A stretch of DNA of 64,000 nucleotides from Lujinxingia sediminis (lineage in GTDB: Bacteria; Myxococcota_A; Bradymonadia; Bradymonadales; Bradymonadaceae), in NCBI RefSeq assembly GCF_004005565.1, contig NZ_SADD01000001.1, positions 310,001 through 374,000 of the forward strand. The letters are read 5' to 3'. The notes under the pieces are model-generated. The model did no database searches and was not told the DNA's origin. It saw only the letters and a list, made by a program, of their open reading frames with translations. Below, one piece after another: positions 52,401-60,144 of the stretch. The position numbers were made by a program, and so were the translations under genes. Every line of letters begins with the position of its first letter. Position 1 is the first letter of the stretch.

Positions 52401-53622
52401 GCGCTCTGGCGTGGAAGGGAAAGCTGGGGCGAGCGGCTTCGGAGGGGGGAGCCCCCTGGCGAGCGATGCGCTTGATCTCGACGCGGGGGGCGCCGCGGGG
52501 CAAGGGGGGGGGCTCGGGGCGCGTTGCGGGCATTTCGATCAAGTGAGTCGCGTCGATCTCGTCCCCGGCCTTGTTTGAGGTGGTATCAGGCAGGGGTGTC
52601 AGGACGGTGTCATCGACCGGCGTGCTGGATTCTTCGGTGGTGCTGGAGTGTGGGAATGCGCGCTGAACCTCCTGGGGAACGATATGGGAGGCGGAGACCT
52701 CGGGCCGGCTTGCGCCGCCCTGGGGCGTCGGCTTGATACCCATGGCCTGCATGGCGTCGAGGAAGCCATCGAGAAGCGCGGCAGCATCGGGGTAGCGAGT
52801 CGTCGGGTCTTTTTCGCAGGCTTTTCGGATCAAAACGCCCATCGGCGTAGCTTCGAGTTCCGGGGAGAGTTCCGGGACGAGATCACGGATTTGCTTGTGA
52901 ATAACATCCATGCGGTTGCGGCCGGTGACGGGCGGCAAGCCGGTGACCATCTCGTAGAGAAGCAAGCCCAGAGCATAGACATCGGTTGCCGGCGTGATCG
53001 GCTCAGCGCAGGCTTGCTCGGGGGCCATGTACAAGGGGGTGCCGAAGATGCGACCTGCGCGGGTTAGGGCTTCTTCGCCGTCGCCTTCGTCTTCAGAGTC
53101 TGCCAGGGTCATCTTGGCCACACCAAAGTCCAGAACCTTGACGTAGTCACGCTCGCCAAACATCTCGCAAAGGAAAATGTTTTCGGGTTTGAGGTCGCGG
53201 TGCACCAGCCCACGGCGGTGCGCTTCGGAGAGGCTCTTGAGCACCTGGATGTAGACGTGAGCGGCGCGTGCCCATCCCAGCCCGCCCTGCGACTGTATGA
53301 TGTCGCCGAGGGCGTCTCCCTCGAGAAACTCCATGACCATGTAGGCGAGCCCGTCTTCGGTCTGGCCGTAATCATAGAGGGTAATGGTGTTGGGGTGTCG
53401 GAGCTGACTGACATGGAAGGCTTCGCGTCGGAAGCGCTCCACATTGATGGGATCTTTGGCGACCACGGGTGTCAGAAACTTCAGCGCGACGTCGCGTCCG
53501 ATGTTCTCCTGAACGGCCCGGTAGACCGTGCCAAATCCGCCGGTCCCCAGCACTTCCAGGATGCGGAAGCGGCCCCCGATCAGGTCCCCCGCCTCAGGAA
53601 GAGTGGCGTCAATTGATGTCAT
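49450..53622 (-). CDS. Ser/Thr kinase fused to STAND-like ATPase and TPR domain
   Basis: The 1390-residue protein has a protein kinase domain (about 15-280): glycine loop GTGGFGTV (26-33), Lys48, HRDLKPEN (141-148), DFG (165-167) and APE (200-202), all intact. An acidic/Pro-rich linker (280-410) follows, then an AAA/STAND-like ATPase (about 415-720) with GEGGVGKT Walker A near 447 and IVLALEDVQYAD as Walker B. The rest is TPR (about 850-1370) with regular 34-residue helical pairs. This is the PknB-AAA-TPR architecture common in Myxococcota, used in signalling. No membrane helix is visible. The gene is divergent from exonuclease III. Confidence 0.92.
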   Translation of the reverse strand: MTSIDATLPEAGDLIGGRFRILEVLGTGGFGTVYRAVQENIGRDVALKFLTPVVAKDPINVERFRREAFHVSQLRHPNTITLYDYGQTEDGLAYMVMEFLEGDALGDIIQSQGGLGWARAAHVYIQVLKSLSEAHRRGLVHRDLKPENIFLCEMFGERDYVKVLDFGVAKMTLADSEDEGDGEEALTRAGRIFGTPLYMAPEQACAEPITPATDVYALGLLLYEMVTGLPPVTGRNRMDVIHKQIRDLVPELSPELEATPMGVLIRKACEKDPTTRYPDAAALLDGFLDAMQAMGIKPTPQGGASRPEVSASHIVPQEVQRAFPHSSTTEESSTPVDDTVLTPLPDTTSNKAGDEIDATHLIEMPATRPEPPPLPRGAPRVEIKRIARQGAPPSEAARPSFPFHARAHSRPRFDLPLIGRDREFDQLVGLARSVQQLSAGQVVLLEGEGGVGKTHLVHAVMSALNEEAVDYSTAAFRRRSLPMEGLRELLAGLWGVSHSERMQVDTTVRQDLRQLGGFSDSEISAIVDFLRPRVVEATDLAQAESGVLFARLERLILRLAERRPIVLALEDVQYADSGSLAFLEYFAVTMRTQACPVMVMLTMRPEERALNPDLEDHLRTIGANVGVSFSRQRLRRLSGKALSVFLDSILPLESRLKERVGWLSQGVPLHAIQIIRYLQNENNLARQGSRWSLKSGNPRKIELPPDLMELMALRVEQAIHKHRDRPQLRRVLEWLSVLGMRVPVDLLKAALGHFESIELEDLERELGALSEEAIARQSLHQNLICVEFENSLLREALLKELREQWSTRGMHQSAAQLKHTFYSERQLEVPLVEIADHWRQAGEMERYRDTLSAAAKRSMNRFDQRGARERYRELLGLLESRGERGELWTEANLAMAELARRFGEFGLAEEHYRRVVDTDSARGSERSRSLRGFAHLLTIQSRFDEATHLYSLALDYSQQIQDVAGVAKALIGLSRVHLTQADALAGQQVRDRLEMMLKTLDDAEVSGQVLLHLAEAAQRRGDHDKRYEYLKRARTSFETSQDRQGLSDALIALGGALMAPSLNAPDRFEIAEQTLREALELKRTIGDRHGLAEAFRQLGQLKLETEDFAQAESLLQQGLNIHQALGTPFNIGASHNAMGILMVMTRRYDKAERHFDAAAEVFGRMGDQVAISQPLTNKGIVLINQRRFAEAQTILREARRLKESLGTSWGLFDLRNNLALVDMWHGELASAERTLRETLRHVDAQGTAEDRAKARSLMGLLQCFLSRLHMAALELGRARADAEDLGMPRVEVFCQANAAFYALLTESHGAYESLIAEVDGHEILADLDREIWLDVLGQLAMHSAELAPSRQAARQLRAVATIWQRFGRAEQTRKLLSLADKLDAEFAPRH

Positions 53623-53949
53623 AGATCTACTCCGGAGCGCTATATCTCGGCGCTGCCCGACTCAGAAGCGACACGACTGCGTTGTCGCTGCTCCGTGCCG
53701 CGCTTGATGCGACGCCGGCTGCGCTTTATCGCCCCCTCTCGTAGTCCTCATCGACGGGGGCAAAACCGCCATCTTCTACCCCTTTAGCTCTAGCATGTCC
53801 CGCGTTGCAGACGCAACCACGGCCCCTGCCGTTTGACGACGTCACCCGAGCGTAGATACATCATGGCGCAGGAGTTCGGATGGGTGGGTTGCCCGTCGTT
53901 TGGGCTCAAACGCATCGTTGGGTACCCGTGTTTTTGAAGGAGTCGCCTT
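53623..53949. other. Divergent gap between kinase and exonuclease III genes
   Basis: It holds start-side signals for both genes. TTGACG near 53835 is a possible -35 for the plus strand, but no good -10 follows. The AAGGAG ribosome site for the TTG start is at the right edge. Nothing else was seen. Confidence 0.3.
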
Positions 53950-54741
53950 TTGAAGATTTACAGCTGGAACGTCAACGGATTGCGTGCCTGTGTGCGCAAA
54001 GGTTTTTTGGACTGGCTCGATGGGAGTGAGGCCGACGTCGTCGGCCTGCAGGAGGTTCGCGCGCTTCCTGAGCAGCTCACCCGAGCTTCCCGTGAGCCGG
54101 AGGGTTGGCACACCTATTTTCATCCCGCAGAGCGTAAGGGGTACAGCGGAGTGGGGCTCTACAGTCGTAGGGCGCTCGATGGGATCGAGAACTCTGTCAA
54201 CGTCGAGGCGTTTGATGTGGAGGGAAGGGTTCAGATCGCGCAGCTCGGTGCGTTGAAAGTGCTCAATGTTTACTTTCCCAACGGCAGCGGAAAGAACCGC
54301 GATTTGAGTCGCATTCCCTACAAGCTCGAGTTCTACGCGCACCTGCGCGAGATGCTTGCGGGAGCGCTGACCGACGGCGAGCGTGTTCTGGTGATGGGGG
54401 ATTTTAACACGGCCCATCGCGCCATCGATCTGGCGCGTCCCAAATCCAACGAGGCGACCAGCGGTTTTCGGCCCGAGGAGCGGGAAGAGCTCGACCGCTG
54501 GCTTGACGCGGGTTGGGTCGATAGCTTCCGTGCGGTTCATGGCGACGTGGAGGAGCGTTATACGTGGTGGAGTCAACGCGGTGATGTACGTGCGCGCAAC
54601 GTGGGCTGGCGCATTGACTACATTTACGCCTCACCGGCGGCGATGGAGTTCGTGGTCGATGCGCGTATTCACGACCAGGTTATGGGATCCGATCATTGTC
54701 CGATTAGCGTTACTCTGGACCGGGCTATTCTCGAGGGGTGA
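53950..54741 (+). CDS. xth: Exodeoxyribonuclease III / AP endonuclease
   Basis: The start is TTG 53950, with AAGGAG nine bases before. The 263-residue protein has MKIYSWNVNGLRAC (1-14), the metal-binding VVGLQEVR (about 30-37), GYSGVGLYSRR, VMGDFNTAHRAIDLARP (about 154-170) and the terminal IDYIYASP...MGSDHCPISVTL. It is the ExoA type of AP endonuclease and acts in base-excision repair. All catalytic positions are intact. Confidence 0.95.
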   Translation: MKIYSWNVNGLRACVRKGFLDWLDGSEADVVGLQEVRALPEQLTRASREPEGWHTYFHPAERKGYSGVGLYSRRALDGIENSVNVEAFDVEGRVQIAQLGALKVLNVYFPNGSGKNRDLSRIPYKLEFYAHLREMLAGALTDGERVLVMGDFNTAHRAIDLARPKSNEATSGFRPEEREELDRWLDAGWVDSFRAVHGDVEERYTWWSQRGDVRARNVGWRIDYIYASPAAMEFVVDARIHDQVMGSDHCPISVTLDRAILEG

Positions 54742-54852
54742 ACGCCGCAGCACATACTCGTTCATCGCCCTACACCGGGGTTTGGAGTTGGGAACGTTTT
54801 AGGGGGGGACATCTCCACTAAGGCGAGTTGATGCGGTGGCTCTGGAGGCTGG

Positions 54853-56319
54853 ATGAAGATCTTTTTGATTCGCGCTGCGATGCTCATCAGCGTCATCGTT
54901 TTGGGGGGCCTGAGCCTGGCGATCGTGCGCGCCGCCTCATTAAGCTCCTCCGCAGAGCCCGCTGAGCTTGATCGTCCGTCGCTTACCGATGAGCGCGTGA
55001 TCGTAAAGCGCCTCGCTCACGCGTTGACCATCCCAACCCTGTCGCCGACCCCGAGTGAGCCTCAGTTGGAGCGTTTCGGAGAGCTTCATGCGGAGCTTGA
55101 GGCATGGTTTCCGCGGGTTCATGCGCGGGCAGAAAAGGAGGTTATCAACGGGGCCACGCTTCTGTTCACCATCAGGGGATCGGAGCCTGAACTTCCCGGG
55201 GTGGCGTTTCTGGCACATCAGGATGTGGTGCCTGTGGAGGAGGGGACCGAGCGTGAGTGGACGCATCCTCCCTTTTCGGGGGCGGTCGAAGACGGCTACA
55301 TCTGGGGGCGCGGGGCGCTTGATAATAAACATAACGTGATGGCGTTGTTGGAGGCGTTGGAGCATCTGCTTGAGAGCGGAGAACTCCCCCAACACACCCT
55401 CTATCTGGTCTTCGGGCACGATGAAGAGGTTGGCGGAATGCACGGTGCCAGGGTGGTTGCAGAAGGGTTCAAGTCCGAAGGCGTCGAGCTGGCGGCTGTC
55501 TATGATGAGGGGCTTATCATTGCGGATGGCATTGTTCCCGGCATTGATGGAGCCATCGCGTTGGTGGGAATCACCGAGAAGGGCTACGTCACCCTGGAGG
55601 TCACAGCTTCATCGGATGGTGGACACGCCTCGATGCCCCCGAAGGAGCTTGCGGCAGTGAAGCTGTCGCGGGCGCTGGAGCGTCTTTATGAGAGTCCGAT
55701 GCGAGCAGCGATCGACGGTCCCACCCGTCGGATGTTCGATGAAGCTGCTCCCCATATGGACTTCGGGATGCGCCTTGTGTTTGGAAACCTCTGGCTGACC
55801 GAACCTCTGGTGATCTCGCAGATGGCGAAGAGTCCATCAACGCATGCTGCGCTGCGAACGACGATCGCACCGACGATGTTGAGGGCCAGCCCGCGTGAAA
55901 ATGTGTTACCGCAGCAGGCCACGGCCACACTCAACATCCGCATTCACCCCCGGGACTCTATTGCGTCGGTGATTGCGCACGTGAACGAGGTCGTCGACGA
56001 CCCGACCATCTCCGTCACTCCGGTCAGCGACATGCGGGCCGAGCCGGGCCCTGTCGCATCGATGGAGAGCCAGGGATTTCTGGCGCTTCGCGACGCGATT
56101 CATGAGGTCTTTGGACCGATCCCGGTTGCCCCCAACATGCTGATCGCTGCGGCCGACGCGCGCCACTTTACGTCCCTGACGTCAAACGTGTTTCGCTTCC
56201 AGGCGGTCGCCCTGACCTCGAACGATCTCGAACGCATTCATGGGACTGACGAGCGTATCTCCACGGAGGCCTACCTCGACCTGGTACGCTTCTACGTGCA
56301 GCTTCTGCGAAAGTGGTGA
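54853..56319 (+). CDS. M20-family metallopeptidase (Cps1-like), membrane-anchored
   Basis: The 488-residue protein has an N-terminal membrane helix (RAAMLISVIVLGGLSLAIVRA). The M20 core has FLAHQDVVPV (about 120-129), GRGALDNKHNVMALLEAL (150-167) with Asp and the bridging Asp/Asn, GHDEEVGGMHGARVVA (about 188) with the catalytic Glu, and HASMPPKE for the dimerization side. The order matches carboxypeptidase S-like enzymes that release C-terminal residues from peptides or N-acyl amino acids. A periplasmic enzyme is expected. Confidence 0.88.
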   Translation: MKIFLIRAAMLISVIVLGGLSLAIVRAASLSSSAEPAELDRPSLTDERVIVKRLAHALTIPTLSPTPSEPQLERFGELHAELEAWFPRVHARAEKEVINGATLLFTIRGSEPELPGVAFLAHQDVVPVEEGTEREWTHPPFSGAVEDGYIWGRGALDNKHNVMALLEALEHLLESGELPQHTLYLVFGHDEEVGGMHGARVVAEGFKSEGVELAAVYDEGLIIADGIVPGIDGAIALVGITEKGYVTLEVTASSDGGHASMPPKELAAVKLSRALERLYESPMRAAIDGPTRRMFDEAAPHMDFGMRLVFGNLWLTEPLVISQMAKSPSTHAALRTTIAPTMLRASPRENVLPQQATATLNIRIHPRDSIASVIAHVNEVVDDPTISVTPVSDMRAEPGPVASMESQGFLALRDAIHEVFGPIPVAPNMLIAAADARHFTSLTSNVFRFQAVALTSNDLERIHGTDERISTEAYLDLVRFYVQLLRKW

Positions 56320-56466
56320 GCCAGCCTGGGGTGGGGACGAAAAAAGGCCGGTGGGCACGTTATTGCGTCGTGGTATGATGCAGAAGCGGCGCCCAACAAC
56401 CGCTGTTCACCGGGAGCCGGCGTTATCCCCCGGCCCCTTCGTTCCTTTGCCTGGAGGCTTTTGTCT

Positions 56467-57135
56467 ATGCACATCATCAAGCTGGAGTCTGACGCCGCGG
56501 TGACCGCTGAGGCCATCAATGAGTCGGTTCGTGTCCTGGAGCAGGGGGGGCTGGTCTGTCTTCCTTGCAAAGGCACGTATCGCATTCTTGCCGACCTCAA
56601 GAATGAAGACGCGGTGATGCGCGTCTTTCAGTCGAAGCGACGCGTTCATAAAGCTCCCTGCCTGGTGTTCATCGATACGAGCAAACGCCTCCATGAAGTC
56701 GCCCGGGATGTGGACCCGGCGGCCAGTGCGTTGATGAAAGCGATCTGGCCGGGGGAGTTGACGCTGCTCTTTGAGGCCAGTGATGAGCTTCCGCGCGGAG
56801 TGGTCAAGCAGCTGACCAAAGCCAACGGTAAGATCGGCGTGCGGGTGCCGGAGTCGAACCTGGTGCGCCAGGTCGTCGAGCGCTTCGCGGGGCCCGTGCT
56901 CGTCTCCAGTGCGAATCGCGGAAACAAGTCCGGCGAGAGTTCCCCGGCGCAGGTGCGTAAGAACTTTGTGGGGCGTGTGGATTTGTTTGTGGACGCGGGG
57001 GATTTGCCCCAGGCTCCGGGCTCGACGGTGGTCGATATTACCGACGAGGAGGTGGTGATTGTTCGCCAGGGAACTGTGCCACGGGCACGCATTGAGGAGG
57101 TTATTGAGGCTCTCGATGAGGATCTGGACGAGTAA
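56467..57135 (+). CDS. Sua5/YciO/YrdC-family protein
   Basis: ATG 56467, nine bases after GGAGG, is preferred over a TTG at 56461. The 222-residue protein shows the double-stranded RNA-like YrdC fold: LVCLPCKGTYRILADLKNEDAVMRVFQSKRR, PCLVFID, IWPGELTLLFEAS, KIGVRVPESNLV and GPVLVSSANRGNKSG. The SxN ATP/threonyl-binding end is intact. The TYR in place of the usual TxY-GL after the first strand suggests the YciO branch. Threonylcarbamoyl-AMP synthesis or a related reaction is likely. Confidence 0.85.
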   Translation: MHIIKLESDAAVTAEAINESVRVLEQGGLVCLPCKGTYRILADLKNEDAVMRVFQSKRRVHKAPCLVFIDTSKRLHEVARDVDPAASALMKAIWPGELTLLFEASDELPRGVVKQLTKANGKIGVRVPESNLVRQVVERFAGPVLVSSANRGNKSGESSPAQVRKNFVGRVDLFVDAGDLPQAPGSTVVDITDEEVVIVRQGTVPRARIEEVIEALDEDLDE

Positions 57136-57218
57136 TACCCCCTTGTGAGAAAGTTCCGCTGGCCTGCCCCCGCTTGCAGGCCGGACGCTTTTCTCAATGC
57201 ACAATCTGGAGTCGTATC

Positions 57219-58013
57219 ATGCGCAACATCCTGAACTTCTGGCGACGTGCCGCGCTTGTCCCGGTGGCCGCCCTCGCGATCGGTGTGGGCTGTGGTGAGC
57301 CCGACGAAGAGCCGCTCTACATCCCGGATGATCCGCAAGAGCTCTGTGAGATGGCCTGCGCCAATATCTATGAGACCTGCGAGATGAACCTCACCTACAC
57401 GGATGGCGCGCGCATGGGGCAGAACGCGTGTGTGACGGCCTGTGTGGAGCAAGACTACTTCCAGGGGGAGGCGTTCTGTGCGGCGCAGGCCGCCTGCTCG
57501 ACGGAAGCGATTGAGGCTTGTCTGCCCGAGAAGGCTCCGGTCGCGGATTGCTCATCGTTACCCGAGTGGAACGAGGAGCTCGCTGAGATGGAAGAGCAGG
57601 TGGTTCATATCGTGAACCAGCGTCGTGCCGAGGGGGCCGACTGTGGGACCGAGGGTGTCTTCGGGCCTGCGCCTCCGGTTATCGGAGAGGGCGTACTTCG
57701 TTGTGCGGCTCGTCTTCACAGCAAAGATATGGCCGAGCGCGACTACTTTGAGCACGTGAACCCCTTTACCGGGGAGACGCCCTTCGATCGGATCGATGCG
57801 GCGGGATATACCGGGGGAACCCCTCAGGGGGAGAATATCGCCGCCGGTCAGTCCACTGCTGAAGAAGTTATGGCGGGATGGATGGACAGCGATGGTCACT
57901 GTTCGAACATCATGAACCCCGGCTTCAATGAGCTGGGTGTGGGCGTCTTCCGCGACCGCAGCCTGAATAATCAGTATGGGATCTACTGGACGCAGAAGTT
58001 CGGTCGGCGTTGA
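57219..58013 (+). CDS. CAP/SCP-domain lipoprotein with Cys-rich head
   Basis: From ATG 57219 (GGAG upstream) the 264-residue protein has a lipobox (AALAIGVGC). A Cys-rich head (about 40-110) holds ten or so Cys (ELCEMACANIYETCEMN, ACVTACVEQ, CAAQAACSTEAIEACLP), probably disulphide bonded. The CAP domain (about 125-264) has LRCAARLHSKDMAERDYFEHVNP, GENIAAGQSTAEEVMAGWM and HCSNIMNPGFNELGVGVF, the usual CAP1/CAP2 blocks. CAP proteins bind lipids or act on the surface. Followed by a good terminator. Confidence 0.88.
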   Translation: MRNILNFWRRAALVPVAALAIGVGCGEPDEEPLYIPDDPQELCEMACANIYETCEMNLTYTDGARMGQNACVTACVEQDYFQGEAFCAAQAACSTEAIEACLPEKAPVADCSSLPEWNEELAEMEEQVVHIVNQRRAEGADCGTEGVFGPAPPVIGEGVLRCAARLHSKDMAERDYFEHVNPFTGETPFDRIDAAGYTGGTPQGENIAAGQSTAEEVMAGWMDSDGHCSNIMNPGFNELGVGVFRDRSLNNQYGIYWTQKFGRR

Positions 58014-58042
58014 GCGCGGTGGTGCTCCGTAGCGATTGAAAG

Positions 58043-58078
58043 ACAAAGCCCCGGCGCACGCGTCGGGGCTTTGTTTTT
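58043..58078. terminator. Terminator between CAP lipoprotein and ABC exporter
   Basis: ACAAAGCCCCG and CGGGGCTTTGT are perfect 11-base arms around ten bases, with a T-run on the plus strand and fewer on the other. It serves the plus-strand gene ending at 58013 and may also serve the convergent exporter. Confidence 0.9.
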
Positions 58079-58096
58079 GACCTGGCCGGTTGGGGG

Positions 58097-59953
58097 TTAC
58101 CAGGTCGTCGTGTCGGAGGCCGAGTCTTTGATGGCTTGCATCTGCACCATCCGAGCATAAACGCCGCCTTGTTCGACAAGCTCGGAGGGAGAGCCCGCTT
58201 CGACCAGGTTGCCACGGTCGAGCACGACCATGTGATCAGCGCGAGCGACCGTTGAGAGACGGTGGGCAATGATCAGCGTGGTGCGTCCTTCCATCAGCCG
58301 ATCGAGGGCCTCCTGGACCAGTGCTTCGCTCTCTACGTCCAGCGCGCTGGTGGCTTCATCGAGAATCAAGACGCGCGGGTCTTTGAGCAGCGCGCGGGCA
58401 ATCGCCACACGCTGCTTCTGGCCGCCGCTAAGACGGACGCCGCGCTCCCCAACCACGGTGTCGAGGCCCTCGGGGAAGCCCTCGACGAAGTCGAGGGCGT
58501 TGGCCGCCTGGAGTGCGTCGCGCACCGCCTGCTCATCGGCATCGGGGCGCCCGTAGCGTACGTTGTCGCGTACTGTCCCCGAGAAAAGCACCGGCTCCTG
58601 GGCTACCATGCCGATGCCCGCGCGCAGCGCATCTTCTGGAAAGTCGTTGAGTGGGCTCCCGTCGACGCGAATTTCTCCCTCGTCGGGCTGGTAAAAGCCG
58701 GAGAGAAGGTTGGCGATGGTGCTCTTGCCCGCCCCGGAGGCGCCGACAATCGCGAGCTTTTGCCCCGGTCGTACTTCAAAATCGATGTTTTGTAGCACGG
58801 GTGAGTCAAGCCGCGTGGGGTAGGTGAAGGAGATGCGGTGGAAGTGGACATGCCCGCGGGTGATGATGGCGTCTTCCCTGACGTTCGCCGAGGTAACTCG
58901 CCCCCGGTTCATCGCGGCAGCGTCCAGGAGCCCGAAGACTCGTTCGCCGGCGCCCAGAGCACGCGCAAAGTCGGTCCACAGCCCGCTGAGCACACCGAGG
59001 GACACCGCAACGAAGAGAACGTAGAGAATGTAGGCCGTGAGTTCTCCGGCACTCATCGCGTTGGAGAGCACCAGGTGTCCGCCGACCCAGACGATCAGCG
59101 CGATGGTCGCGTAGGCCAGAAAGGTTACCCCCCCGCCAAAGATTCCTCCCAGCACCGCCCTGCTTTTCGCCAGGTCAAAACTTCGCTCAATCGCCTCGCT
59201 GTAGCGCGCTCGCTCGTTTGCGACTCGTCCGAAGCTCCGAACGGTCCGCACTCCGGCGATGCTCTCTTCCGCAATCGACGTTGAATCGGCAATCGCGTCT
59301 TGAACCTCGCGTGAGAGTCGCCGCACCCGGCGCCCGTAGACCATCGCTGCGCCCATGACCACCGGCAACACCACGAGCATCGCAAGCGAGAGGCGTACGT
59401 TGGTCACAAAGAGCAGTACCAACCCGCCCAGGGCCTGAACGCCGTAACGCAGCGCCATCGAAAGGTTGGTGGTCACGACACTCTGCAAAAGCTGGGTATC
59501 GCTGGCCAGACGGCTGGTCAGTTCGCCGGTGCGCGTGCGGTCGAAGAACGCCATCTCCCGGCCGATGATCGCCTCGTAGAGTGAGGTTCGCAGGTCGGCC
59601 ACGACCCGGTCGCCGACGACGGTGAAGAGGTAATAGCGCAGGCTGAAAAAGATCGCCTGAATGAGGAAGAGCCCCAGTAGGGCTGCGCCCACAGTGCTCA
59701 GATCGTAGCTCGCGCCGTCCGAGAGCACTTCGTCGACCACGACACGGCCGACCTGGGGGTAGGCCAGCGTGATTCCTGAGCCGATCACCAGAGCCAGTGT
59801 CGCAAGAGCGAGCGGTCGCCAGTGCGGTTTGGCCAGCCCGACGAATCGTCGCCAGGTAACTGTCGCGCCCTCAGGGGCCGCAACATCTCTGCCGGTGGGA
59901 GAGGAATGGAGTGGCGAGCGGGGCGACGCGGCAGGGTCAGTAGATGATGACAT
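58097..59953 (-). CDS. ABC exporter (MsbA/LmrA type), fused TM and ATPase
   Basis: The 618-residue half-transporter has six membrane segments (about 45-330) with coupling-helix residues (DLRTSLYEAIIGREMAFFDRTRTGELTSRL) and a nucleotide-binding domain: GASGAGKST Walker A near 404-412, VRLSGGQKQRVAIARALL near 508, VLILDEATSALD Walker B, and the H-loop IIAHRLSTV. It works as a homodimer exporting lipids, peptides or drugs. A substrate cannot be assigned from sequence. It is divergent from the dihaem lipoprotein gene. Confidence 0.92.
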   Translation of the reverse strand: MSSSTDPAASPRSPLHSSPTGRDVAAPEGATVTWRRFVGLAKPHWRPLALATLALVIGSGITLAYPQVGRVVVDEVLSDGASYDLSTVGAALLGLFLIQAIFFSLRYYLFTVVGDRVVADLRTSLYEAIIGREMAFFDRTRTGELTSRLASDTQLLQSVVTTNLSMALRYGVQALGGLVLLFVTNVRLSLAMLVVLPVVMGAAMVYGRRVRRLSREVQDAIADSTSIAEESIAGVRTVRSFGRVANERARYSEAIERSFDLAKSRAVLGGIFGGGVTFLAYATIALIVWVGGHLVLSNAMSAGELTAYILYVLFVAVSLGVLSGLWTDFARALGAGERVFGLLDAAAMNRGRVTSANVREDAIITRGHVHFHRISFTYPTRLDSPVLQNIDFEVRPGQKLAIVGASGAGKSTIANLLSGFYQPDEGEIRVDGSPLNDFPEDALRAGIGMVAQEPVLFSGTVRDNVRYGRPDADEQAVRDALQAANALDFVEGFPEGLDTVVGERGVRLSGGQKQRVAIARALLKDPRVLILDEATSALDVESEALVQEALDRLMEGRTTLIIAHRLSTVARADHMVVLDRGNLVEAGSPSELVEQGGVYARMVQMQAIKDSASDTTTW

Positions 59954-60144
59954 AGAGGGGGCCTACGACGTGATGAAACGATGTGTGAAGCGTTGTAAGT
60001 GCTTGTCTTTGTTGGTTTTTTGGGTTCTTGGGCTGTGTTAGCTTGCCGAGTCCTCAAGCGAACCGTTCTGGCTTGCTCTGAGGGGAATGCTGGCAACACC
60101 GTTGCATTGCGACGTCCTGGCGAGTCCAGCCGACGAGGAGTACC

